From: Chara braunii
Lineage: Eukaryota; Streptophyta; Charophyceae; Charales; Characeae
Reading direction: 5' to 3'
DNA length: 24,391 nt
NCBI GenBank assembly: GCA_003427395.1
Contig: BFEA01000865.1
Location: forward strand, 434,412-458,802
The position numbers and the translations under genes were made by a program. Under the pieces are notes generated by a model. The model was not told the DNA's origin, searched no databases, and saw only the letters and a list, made by a program, of their open reading frames with translations. Shown here in pieces: positions 8,081-17,180 of this stretch. The stretch's first letter is position 1. Each line of letters begins with the position of its first letter.

Positions 8081-9300
8081 TTTTTTTTCCTCCCCTTCGA
8101 CGACAAGGCCTCAACCTCCTTCCACCTTTTTTCCCTCCCCTTCCCGCCATTGTTCCCTCCTACCTCCTTCCGCCATTCATCGCAGCCTTACCGCGATCGT
8201 TACTTCTTCCCTCCTTCAGCCTTTCTTCCTCCGCTTCCTGCAGTCGATCCTTCTCCCTTTTTCCCTCCTTGCACCTTTATCCCTCCCTCCGCCTTTCTTC
8301 CTCCGTTTCCCTCCATTGTCCTCGTCCTCCCTCCTTCACCCTCCTTCGGCCCTTCTCCCTCCACCTCCTCCCACTTTTCTCCCTCCATTTGGCATTCCTC
8401 TCTCCTCCCTCCCTCCTTCCGCCAGTCCTCCTTCGTCATACCACCATTCTCCTTCATCCACCACATTTCACCATCCCGTATTTGAACACCTTTTTTTTCT
8501 TCATTTTTGGTTTCTTATCCCCTCTTTGTCCCTCCAATCGCCAATCCTCCTTGTACCTCTGTCCCCCTTCCTCCTTCGTCCATCCATCCATCCGCCATTC
8601 CTCCATCTCTCGACTTTCCGGCAATCCCCCTTTCATCCTTCCCCCTTCCCCCTTCCCCCTTCCTCCTTCCTCCATCCGCCGTTCCATCTTCCTCCACCCC
8701 CCTTCGTCCTTCCTCCTTCCTCCGTCAGCCTTCCAGCTTCCTCCGTTCCATATTCCATCATCCATTTTCCATCAGCCATCTTTTCCCTCCACCCCTTAAT
8801 CCGCCATATCTCCATCCTTTTGCCTTCCACCTCGCTTCAGCATTCTGCAAACGAATAGCATTTTTTTTTCTTCTTCTTGTCAGTTTTTTGTCCCCCCTTT
8901 GCCCCTCCGATTGCCAGTCCACTTTCGTCCCTCCATCCCCTTTCCTCTGTTGCATCTTCCTCCTTCGCCCTTCCTCCTTCCATCTTTCATCTCCCACCTT
9001 CCATCATCCATCTTCCATCATCCATCTTCCATCCGCCATCTTTGCCCTCCACCCCTTCCTTCATCCACCATATCTCCATCCTCCTTCCTTCAATGTATGC
9101 ATTCGCGAATCCTCCAGTCTCCAACTCCCTTTTGCCATCTTCCTCCTCCATTCTCCATCTTCCTCCTTCCTTCCATCCATCGTCCATCCCTCCTTCCGCC
9201 GTCCCCATAACTTCCCTGCATCACCCACCGTTCCTCCATCCAATCATCCTCCTTCTCGCTCCATCCACCACACTTCCTATCGTCCCGCTTCACAATTCCA
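8081..9300. repeat. Pyrimidine-rich degenerate repeat block with internal duplications
   Basis: About 1.2 kb are almost entirely built from CCTCC, CTTCC and TCCATC words on the plus strand. Longer blocks recur: a T-run plus TTCTTC, then TTTGTCCCTCC..GATTGCCA-like sequence, at about 8489-8580 and again at 8860-8960; and CCACCCCTT..CCATATCTCCATCC at about 8789-8818 and 9049-9081. The block is thus a layered, decayed satellite. Serine/proline-rich frames on the plus strand (to 324 codons) and glycine/arginine/glutamate-rich ones on the minus strand reflect composition; no domain is seen, and I call no gene. Confidence 0.8.
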
Positions 9301-9600
9301 GAAAGGGTTTTATTTTTTTATTTTTTTTGGCTAATCTGTTTTGCTAGGCTACCAGTTGTCCGATCGCAGGATGTCCTGGGCAGAAGAGTCAGGGGGGTCC
9401 TGGACGTCCGGGCCCGGACAACTCCATTTTCAGCACGAAGAAAAGAAAAAAAATTGGGGGCATCTTTAATGTTACTTTTTATTTTAAATTTGGTATAGAA
9501 TTTCAATGTGACCCCAAGGCAAAAGTTGTTCAGTTTATTTTTCTGCATAACATGGGTTTTTTTTTTTTTTTTTTTTTTTTTTTTCCGTTCGGTCTCTGGC
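9301..9600. other. Non-coding flank with poly-T tract
   Basis: The region separates the pyrimidine block from the family-B 3' LTR. It holds a 28-base T-run at 9557-9584 only 16 bp from the LTR edge, and an AT-rich stretch at 9440-9540. On the minus strand the T-run would be poly-A directly after the LTR. No gene is recognised. Confidence 0.5.
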
Positions 9601-10735
9601 TGATACATGCCCAGTTGGGCAATGTATGTACAGCCAAGGATCCGCAATGTGATGAAAAGGACTGAAATGGACAATGCAATGTTAGTGAAACATAAAAACT
9701 GGCAATGTACACCCCAATACATACAAAATGGCACAAAATAGCGCAGTGGAAGACTTTGAGATAAGTCCTGACCTGACCGGGACTGAGGCGACACCCCATC
9801 ACTCGTCACACATGTGAGAGAGGAGGAGGGACCACACACATAGAAGACAGGTCCCTCCTTTGTACACGCACATGGGGAGATGCCACAGATAAGAGATGGG
9901 GGAGAGGAGAGACGAAGATGGAGGCAAGGGAGAAGACCAAGATCGCAATAGCAAAAATTAGTCCCTTGCCGATGTCCAATCAATGTCTGCCTCAGGAGTG
10001 TCGGATCAGATCCTGGGCGCCGTGCCCCTGGTAACCTCTGCCTGTATCCTTTGCCTGTAACCTCTCTCACTCTCGTATCTGAAGAAGAAGATGGAGGAAG
10101 GGTGGAGGAAGAGAGAGAGGGACGAGATGGAGAATGAGGAAGAAGATGTTGTCCTCCTCGCTGTCTCACCTGTAGGTAGCTGCTGTCGTACTGACCGTTG
10201 CAGGTACCGTCCGGAGCCCCTGCTATGGCGCCAGGTAAGTTCGCCGCTACAGGTAGGCCTTCGCCTCTCTCTACCTCCTACACCTCCACTCCCTAGCGTC
10301 GCAGCGCAGCACCAGAATAGCGCAGCCTCCAACCAGCAGCGTGTCGCTCAAGAAGTGAGCTACCGAACTGTCTAGTCCCCAAGGTGTGGCCCAACTATAT
10401 ACTGCGCTGGGCCCTACTGGGTAGGCTGCTGTGTGGTCTAGAACGGCCCGCATGGTCGGGACCCCTACTGGGTGCCCAGGTCGTGCTGCTGATGCAGCAA
10501 AGCACACAAATGCGCCTGGGCCTATTTGGCCCTGCCTCCGGTGCACCCAGCCCAAGGCCGTGCCTTGGGGACTGCAAGTCCGAAGCGGCGTCTGAACAGA
10601 CAAAAAAGGACAGCACATTCAAATAAATAAATAAATAAATGAATGCTGTCTTCGGCTGTACCGGTGGCCTAAAAGGTTGCCGTGGGCCTCCAGGGTGCGC
10701 GGTGGATGGCCCGTGTGCAGGCGCAGCATGTAACA
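9601..10735 (-). repeat. Family-B LTR, complete 3' LTR
   Basis: A 1135-bp LTR. On the minus strand it begins TGTTACATGCTGCGCC directly after the polypurine tract and ends GGGCATGTATCA at 9601, giving a near-perfect TGTTACATGC/GCATGTA(A/T)CA terminal inverted repeat. Fragments occur at 1028-1213 and 5810-6807. It contains (AAAT)n at 10620-10641 and a perfect plus-strand splice-donor consensus, CCAGGTAAGT, near 10228. Confidence 0.85.
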
Positions 10736-10747
10736 CCCCCCCTCCTT
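10736..10747 (-). promoter_or_regulatory. Polypurine tract of family-B element
   Basis: On the minus strand AAGGAGGGGGGG runs straight into the LTR start TGTTACA. The pol stop codon TAA (10746-10748) overlaps its first bases. Polypurine tracts resist RNase H and prime plus-strand DNA synthesis. This fixes the LTR edge at 10735. Confidence 0.85.
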
Positions 10748-12362
10748 ATGAAGTCGAAACGGGGCGAGGGTGAAGCTGACGATCTGAAGGTGGAACCTGG
10801 ACGCGAGTGCGACGTGGAGCCGAAGATACGGGCTTGCCTTGCAACTTGCGTTCGTAACGAGCGAGAACATCTGGAGCTATTGCTTGAAGTTCCGCACGGG
10901 TCAACCAACGGTCAGCTTTATGAGTGCAGTACGCAAAATATACCAAGTAATCGGTCGGCCTGTTGCCGTAGCGTCGCTGGGAGATGATGTCGCCAACCTC
11001 TTGAAAACCGTCCATAGAGGGTGGGTCTTGCGATCGTCGTCCGGGAAAATCGTCATGTTTCGCTGGTGTATAAGGAGGCAACTTGGACAAGTGAAAGACC
11101 GGGTAGACGAGCAAGTGGGCGGGCACCTAAATGACAAATGAAGGTCCTTTAGGTGCATCCCCAGTGGGTGCCACGATCGGCCAGGGCCCCATCCGTTTCG
11201 GGAGGAGCTTGCGAGAGAGATCTTGTTCGAGGCTGAATTCCGCGGTGGAAACCCATACGAGGTCGTCGGTGCAGATGGACAAGGAAGACGCTGGTGATTG
11301 GCTTGTTGACTCATGTGTTGCTGCGTCTTTGCCATCTGGTCGTGTGCCTTGACAAGTAGCTCTTGCATCCGACGCAAGAACAAAAGATGGTCGTCGCTCT
11401 CGACCGCCCGTAGGATAATGGTGTCTAACGGCGAAGTGACCGGCGAGCCATCCTCAAACTCAAAGGGCGACATCTCGATAGCCGGATGGATGGACGAGTT
11501 ATATGCCAACTCGACATCCGGCAGCCTCTCAATCCAATCCTTTTGGTCGGGACGGATGAGAGTGCAAAGGAGAACCTGTGTGGTGTGATGCGCCCTCTCC
11601 GTTTGGCCATCGGTTTGGGGGTGGCAAGCCGAACTTGGCTTGAGAGATGAGGCCCATCGTTTGATGAGCGCCAACCAAAAATCCGACATGAAACGAGTGT
11701 CATGGTCGCAAACGATTTCCTTGGGGTAACCTTTGGTTCGAATCCAACCGGCGTAAAGAACCTCGGCCAACTTTGGTGCCTTGGCATGATAGGCAAGGCA
11801 AAAACATGGCGAACTTGGTGAGATAATGGCAATCGCTTCCCTTCGTTGCAAAGGGACCGATAATGGTCGCATCCACGCCGGTCTTGTGCTTGAGGAACGA
11901 CCATGTGATGTCCATGGCAATCGCTTCCCTTCGTTGCAAAGGGACCGATAATGGTCGCAACTCGCCATGCGGACGATGATCCCGGGATTTGCAGCATCGG
12001 CAAACCTCGCATGACTCGCAATAGCGTGTGACGTCGCCGAGAAGGCCCGGCCACCAAAAGCGCTCCCGAAGTCGGCCAATCGTTCGATTGACTCCAAAGT
12101 GTTCGGTGGCGGGAGCGTCGTGGAACTCACCAAGAAGTCGCGAACGCAAATGAGAGTTATTTGGAACGCAAAGAAGATCCGTCCCCCGCGTGTGGACAAG
12201 CAAGTATCCCTCTTGGATCCGGTAGTGTGATGGCACCGGATTAGGAGAGGAGCAATTCGCGTACTTGTCGTGAAACTCGGGGTCGGCTTGGTAGCCGTGG
12301 ATGAAGTTGTCCCGCAGGTCGTTATCGATCTCGAAGGTCGAATAGACTGCGGTACAATGATA
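10746..12362 (-). pseudogene. pol (IN): Family-B integrase with GPY/F module and chromodomain (broken)
   Basis: Integrase inserts the cDNA; the chromodomain is thought to bind histone marks and steer insertion. Reading down from RNase H, an HHCC zinc finger is clear (HDAPATEH ... CESCEVC, about 12122-12009). The first catalytic Asp lies in AMDIT (~11910), the second in VCDHDTRF (~11700), and the Glu in HPQTDGQTER (~11600), so the DDE triad is recognisable. Then come RKLLPKRMGPWPIV (GPY/F-like), VFHLSKLPPYTP, and a chromodomain with DYLVYFAYCTHKADRWLTRAEL. Damage: a 46-bp segment is repeated exactly at 11826-11871 and 11914-11959, shifting frame between the first and second catalytic Asp. A further register change is needed between the Glu region and the GPY/F part. 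An in-frame TAG lies at 11127-11129. The frame ends with TAA at 10746-10748 at the polypurine tract. Confidence 0.85.
11826..11959. repeat. Exact 46-bp direct repeat, 88-bp period
   Basis: The segment starting ATGGCAATCGCTTCCCTTCG and ending ATAATGGTCGCA is present at 11826-11871 and 11914-11959 with no mismatch by eye, separated by 42 bp. It lies inside the family-B integrase catalytic core. The 88-bp period is not a multiple of three, so it changes reading frame. Confidence 0.85.
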
Positions 12363-13911
12363 CTGACGTCGTGAAAGAGCATCCGCAAAATGGTTTGACT
12401 TCCCCGAAATGTGATCGGGAAAGAAGTCGAACTGGTCGATGAAAGCCATCCAATGAGCGATGGTGCTGTTGACCGTGTCTTGGGTCTTGTAAAAGACCAA
12501 AGGATTGTTGTCCGTTACCCATCGGAATTGACTTCGACCAAGGAGAAAGTGCTGTCACCGCTTGAGCGCGTGGTGGAAGGCCAGGAGCTCCTTTCGTGCA
12601 TCGCCGATTGAGTGCACGACGAACACTTTCTTGCTGAAATACTCGACCGGGTGCCAGTCCACGCCATCGTGTTGCTTGGGGACGGCCCCAATGCCATAGC
12701 CGGACGCATCCGTAGTGACGCGTGTTGGCAATAGCGAGTCGTAGATGTGCAAGACCTCCGTGGATAATAATGCGGTTTTGAGGGCCAAAAATGAGCCCCG
12801 CGCATCCTCACCGAAGTCCAACGGCCGATCCTCGCATTGAAGCTTGGTTAAGTGGGCCGCGATCTTCGAGTATCCCTTGATAAAACGGTGGTAGTAGCTG
12901 GCAAGGCCAAGAAACGAACGGACATCCGTGACGTTTCGCGACTCCGGCCACTCTTGGATGGCTTGAATCTTGTCCGACAACGGACTGATGCCCTCCGGTG
13001 TGACAAAATGGCCCAAGCATTCCAGCTCTTGTCCGACAAATTCGCACTTGTAACGGTTGGTTTTGTACTTGCCGCGGCGGAGTGTCCCCAACACTCGTCG
13101 AAGGTGCTCAAGATGATCCTCCAAATTCCGACTATAGACGAGGATGTCGTCTAAGTAGACCAGCACGAAACGGTCCAACATCGCCCGAAACTCGTTGGTC
13201 ATTGCCGTTTGAAAGGTCGTCGGGGTCTTGGTGAGGCCAAAAGGCATGACCACCCCTCAAAATGCCCGTACAACATCTTGAACACGGTTTTGTAGCGATC
13301 ATTCGGGAGTATCAAAATTTGATGATAGCTCGACTTCAAGTCCAACTTGGAAAAGTACCTTGCGCCGCCCAATCGCTCAAGAAGATTGTTAATATGGGGA
13401 AGAGGCCCCACATTCTTGACGGTTTGCACATTGAGCTTGCAGTAATCGATGCACAATCGTAGATCCTTGTTCTTCTTCTGTACGAAGCGAACTGGCGCTC
13501 CATATGGGGAGCTACTAGGGCGGATTGATCCCTTGTCCACCAAGTCATCGAGTTGTGAGCGGAGGACCGTAAGCTCCTCCTCGCTCATGCGATAAATGCA
13601 ACCTTTCGGCGGCACGACACCGGCCTCAAGAATGATCTCGTGCGAGATCGGCCGATCCGACACCACATCGGTAGGTGATTCGAAGATGTCGACGAACTCG
13701 TCAAGCAACTGCAGCACACGGGGGTCCGAAGAAAGTCTGTGAGTGAAGAGTCGGCTACCGCGACGGTCCAGAGGAAACATAGGCCTATCTCGTCGGGCTT
13801 CTCGTAAGCACAAGTAGCCCGGAATGACTTGGTCATCCACACTTGGCACCGGATCGAAGGGTGCAGAAGAGGAATAGTACACGACCACTTGGCACCGGAA
13901 TCTCTTCTACT
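12363..13911 (-). pseudogene. pol (RT-RH): Family-B reverse transcriptase-RNase H (broken)
   Basis: RT copies the element RNA and RNase H removes it. Visible in order: the RT entry region (IYRMSEEELTVLRSQL, SIRPSSSPYGAPVRFVQKK), LCIDYCKLN, the first catalytic Asp in LDLKSSYHQI, then after a frameshift VMPFGLTKTPTTFQ, the catalytic YLDD (about 13157-13146), a connection domain (VRSFLGLASYYHRFIKGYS), and RNase H starting TTDASGYGIGA (~12713) through to FPDHISGKSNHFADALSRRQ. The frameshift at about 13254-13255 is consistent with loss of one base just before VVMPFG. An in-frame TGA interrupts RNase H at 12555-12557. The frame opens after a TAG near 13910, without protease. A 14-bp direct repeat, CACTTGGCACCGGA (13840-13853 and 13886-13899), sits at this truncated end. 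Confidence 0.85.
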
Positions 13912-14160
13912 TCAGACTATCGACACCCTCCAAATGGGAAGCGAGGAAAGCCACGACCATGGACCCCACCACTCTTATGTATACATTGACTTCTTCAGTC
14001 CGCCCTTTCAACGGCAGGCATGATATACTATTTTCGCCAGCATCCCGGACACACAGAAACCCAAACGGGCCCGTCAAAAGGGGAGCGTGTTCAAGGTCCT
14101 CGATTGCTGTGATCCCCTCCCCCCCCCCCCCGGGCCGGGGTTGCGTCTGTCTTTTTTAAA
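13912..14160. other. Unassigned flank of truncated element
   Basis: No gene is recognised. It contains a short poly-C run near 14114-14131. This is where the family-B element loses its 5' part. Confidence 0.4.
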
Positions 14161-14828
14161 GAATTCAAAACGAAAAGTTTAATAATAATGATGATAAAAT
14201 AATAAAACACCTAAAACTACTAGTCATCGAGAAACAACAGACGGCGAAAAAAGAAAACCGGTAGTACCATTCTGATTCCGCCGACGGCAAAACTGAAGGG
14301 GATAACCCCACTGGGACCTCAACCCCTCCGCTCCCCTTCGCGCTACTCTGATATTCCTACGATGACGACCCTCAATCTCGATTCCTGAATCTTCAGAATG
14401 GAAGTCCGACGCTGTAACCAATAATGTTGGGCCCAAGTCTTAGCCCAGTATTAGCGGACATCTATATAAACGGGTGCCACGCAAATGCGCGGCCTACTGA
14501 AGCGTTCCAAGGCCGCCCTCTCAGCCTTTGCATACTCTGACTATTACCTAGCGTCGCCTTGTCGCCAATGTCGTCCTCCGTACAAGCACACATGTCACGG
14601 TCAAGCATACCAATCAAGAATAAAATATCTTCTAATCCTAGTTTAATCAAGACTAAAAATTTGGTCGGCCACCGTGTCGGCTCTACAATCATTAACAAAA
14701 GAAGGATCACGCGCGCCTTAAGTTTGCGCGCCCACACACACTCTATTCTCAGTCAACCATTCAGTCGGCGCAAACAAACAGACACAACTGCGCCACGCGC
14801 GATATATTTAACATTTAGACCAAACTTA
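14161..14828 (-). mobile_element. Possible fragment of a third LTR element
   Basis: At 14425 a plausible LTR terminus occurs: TGTTGGGCCCAAGTC on the plus strand, which is CCCAACA on the minus strand. There it is followed by TTATTGGTTACAGCG, loosely resembling a primer binding site 3-4 bp from the LTR end. A TATATAA box lies at 14463-14469. The ~400 bp to 14828 would then be the LTR and 14161-14424 the internal leader. It runs directly into the family-C LTR end at 14829. No second copy is in the window to confirm it, and neither the orientation nor the PBS is secure. Confidence 0.3.
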
Positions 14829-15780
14829 CGCGACGAAAATGAGCAATAGCGAGATGACAATATCCAGAATGCACAATCACATTGAAGGCCGGATAGTATC
14901 ACAGTGTCCAGAAAGCAGAATTGCACCAATATAACACCAATGAAGAATCGTAACACCGAAAACCAATGTCAATGAAAGCTTGCTCTCGCCACCACCAACA
15001 TGAGTGTCCAGGCCCCTTCTCCCTACTTGCGCTCGGCGCCCAGCCTCCTTGACGCCAGCAGCCTACGAAGTACTTGAAGATGTCGCCCATGCAGACCATC
15101 GCCAATACCAGGTACATGCCCTCACATCATTATCATTGTCATCCTTCTCTCTCTCCCCTGACTCACACCCACATCTTCCCGCTGTACACCCAAAGACCAC
15201 CCTTGCGCCTCAGTGTAAACCAAGCCCGAGCCAGCTATGAAGGCTCAGCTATGGCGCTGCCTTCAACAGCGCTCTGGCTCGCACACGATCTTACGTGCTC
15301 GCACCTTGCCTCTCAGCGCCAGCAGCAGCCCACGAGCGTCCGCTCCAGCAGCGCTGCCACTAGCATGCAAGTGCTGAATGAGAGCCCAAGCAGCGAGCTC
15401 TTTCCTATATGGAAAGAGCCTGCATCCTCCGGCAGCCCGAATGGCCTGGGCCTCTGCCCAGAAGCTTCCGGTAGGCCCCAGGAGGTTGTGCCTTCGATGC
15501 AGCTGCTGGGCCTCGTTCGGTTGGGCCTCCCAATTGTCTGTGTACAAGGCTGCAATTCTTGCCAAGGGCCTGCATTTTCCGAAAAGGCCTGGAAGGCCGT
15601 GGAATCTCTTTGCTGCTCGGCCTGTGTTTCCCTCAACCAACTGGCGCGTCCCAACTGCCTAGACCCCAAATACGAAATCGACCGGAGAGGGTCTCTCACA
15701 ATTTGTTAGGCCCGCCTTCACTTAGGGGGGCACTTCTGTAATAGGGCCCCTTAGGCCTGTTGAGGACCCAATTCCTCGCA
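14829..15780 (-). repeat. Family-C LTR, copy 2 (3' LTR)
   Basis: A 952-bp LTR beginning on the minus strand TGCGAGGAATTGGGTCCTC after the polypurine tract. Its distal end reads TTTTCGTCGCG where the other copies end TTTTCCTTGCA, so the final CA has decayed or the boundary is slightly off. Compared with copy 3 it lacks ~45 bp near 15050 (the CTGTCTGCCTACTAATTGAC segment). It carries the conserved palindrome at 15397-15419. Confidence 0.85.
15397..15419. repeat. LTR palindrome GCTCTTTCC-TATAT-GGAAAGAGC (copy 2)
   Basis: Perfect 9-bp arms around a TATAT loop, about 360-380 bp inside the LTR. It is identical in copy 3 (22607-22629) and enlarged in copy 1 (4160-4199). Confidence 0.85.
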
Positions 15781-15850
15781 TTCCCTCCTCCTGAACTTCA
15801 ATAGCCCCTTAGGCCTGTCGAGGACCCAATGGCACTCCTGTACTTCAATA
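15748..15850. repeat. Tandemly duplicated PPT/LTR edge
   Basis: The unit CCCCTTAGGCCTGTYGAGGACCCAAT followed by CTCCTG(A/T)ACTTCAATAG occurs at 15748-15802 and again, more diverged, at 15803-~15850. The first copy is the true LTR edge plus the polypurine tract. The second lies inside the distal pol coding end, so the 3' end of pol has been replaced or extended by LTR-edge sequence. Confidence 0.75.
15781..15793 (-). promoter_or_regulatory. Polypurine tract of family-C element
   Basis: On the minus strand CAGGAGGAGGGAA directly precedes the LTR start TGCGAGG. The pol frame's stop TGA (15798-15800) is 4 bp upstream. It would prime plus-strand synthesis. Confidence 0.75.
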
Positions 15851-17180
15851 GTCCTCCTACAGGCATCTTCCCCTTGAGTTCTCTTTCATAGCCTGCAAGA
15901 ACTTGAGGTGCTGTTCGCATGAGTTCTTCTCTGGTGAACCACCGATCTTCCTTGGGATCTAGATGATGTCTGAATTTGACACGGCATTGCATTCTTGGCT
16001 TAGGGGGGAGGCCTCTGCTCGGCGGTTTAGGCACTGACACCATTCAATGCTCCACGATTCCATCGATGTCGACTTTACCATCTATGGTTGGAGGCAGTAT
16101 TGATCGTTTGAATGGAAACTGTGCAGTTTCTGCGAAAGGTGCCAGCTTTGAGACGTGAAAAACTGGATGTGTACAGAGGTGAGGTGGGATGTGTATTACA
16201 TAGGAGGGTCCGTCCATCTGATCCCCGACTATGTCTAGGATCTCCCAGGGACCGAAATACTGTGGCATTAGTTTTTTAGATATTCCCATTTCTTGTCCCA
16301 GTTCAGATGACTTTACCCAGACCCTGTCCCCTACCTGAACGTTAGAAGGTCGTCTGTGTCTGTTCTCAGATGCAATCATAGCATCTTGAGATTTCCTAAT
16401 GTGCTCAACGGCCTGCTGCAGCATCTTTTCGTATTTGACGACGAATTCTACGTTGCCTGGTGTTGTAGTTGCCTGGTTCTCAGGCAATAGGAAATCAAGG
16501 GCGGAACGGGGCTTCCATCCAAGATGCAATTGGTTGGGAATCATGCCAGTAGTGCTGTGTACAACGCTGTTCTACAGGCTGGCGACGAGAGAGCGTTTCT
16601 CGTTCCAGTCATCCTGGCTTGGCTTGATGTAGTGCCTAAGAAGGTGCTGCACTACTCGGTTCTTTTGTTCCGCCTGCCCATTTGACTTAGGGTGATTCCC
16701 TGATGTTATTTGCAGTCTGGTACCCATCTGTTGGGCAGTGTTCTGCCACAGTTCACTCGTAAAGCGAACATCCCTATCATTGACGATGGACATAGGTAAA
16801 CCTAAGTCCCGTACCCAGTTTTCCATAAATAGTCTGATGACGTAGTCAGTTTTAGCGGTCTCTGTCGTTGCTATTAGTCTGGCATACTTGGAGAAGCGGT
16901 CAACTATAACAAAGACGTGTCTCTTTCCAATCCTGCTGGTCACAAGAGTATCCATGAAGTCCATGGACACACTTTAAACAGGACCTTCCGGAATAGGCAA
17001 GGGCTTGATTAGCCCAAGCGGAGCCCAAGTCCCTTGTTTGTCCCGTTGGCAAACCTGACAGGTCTCAACGTACCTTTTTGCATCTTGCATCATAGTGGGC
17101 CACCAGAATCTCTACACTAGGTTAGCTGATGTCTTTTTATAGCCGAAATGGCCAGTTGCATCATGACATTTCTCCTAAAA
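15798..17180 (-). pseudogene. pol (IN): Family-C integrase with GPY/F module and chromodomain (broken)
   Basis: The HHCC finger reads CHDATGHFGYKK ... ETCQVCQRD (~17168-17040). The catalytic core has Asp in MSMDFMDTL (~16960), Asp in IVNDRDVRF (~16690) and Glu in SNGQAEQKN (~16630). After that come NQLHLGWKPRSALDFLLPE, SRHRRP-type linker sequence, VGDRVWVKSSEL, KLMPQYFGPWEILDIVGD (GPY/F), and HPVFHVSKLAPF. A chromodomain part ends VKFRHHLDPKEDRWFTREEL. The frame is preserved across this region but is cut by in-frame stops: TAG 17175-17177, TAG 17113-17115, TAA 16974-16976, TAG 16572-16574, TGA 16044-16046. The last stop falls at the chromodomain entry. Several stops sit where Gln or Arg is expected in the family. 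The final ~20 residues derive from the duplicated LTR edge. Confidence 0.85.

Larger units (their letters stand above)
9601..13911 (-). mobile_element. Family-B Ty3/Gypsy chromovirus, 5'-truncated (pol + 3' LTR)
   Basis: In minus-strand order: RT (13911-12760), RNase H (to ~12363), integrase with HHCC finger, GPY/F module and chromodomain (to 10746), polypurine tract (10736-10747) and 3' LTR (10735-9601). Gag, protease, leader and 5' LTR are missing; similarity to pol stops near a TAG at about 13910. Pol is broken by at least one frameshift, two in-frame stops and a segmental duplication. The order RT-RH-IN and the C-terminal chromodomain place it in Ty3/Gypsy chromoviruses. Confidence 0.85.

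Noticed and set aside
7825-8858. Long Ser/Leu/Pro-rich frames (up to 324 codons) on the plus strand and Arg/Glu-rich frames on the minus strand
   Set aside because: They are read straight through the CT array (including the N) and the pyrimidine-rich block; composition explains the openness and no domain is present.
11730-11745. GGTTCGAATCC, an exact tRNA T-loop consensus
   Set aside because: It lies in the family-B integrase frame (complement of codons for AGWIRTKG), with no acceptor, anticodon or D-arm around it; coincidence.
15074-15709. Plus-strand 211-codon frame and companion minus-strand frames in the family-C LTR
   Set aside because: They lie wholly inside the LTR, with homologous but broken frames in the other LTR copies and no protein motif.
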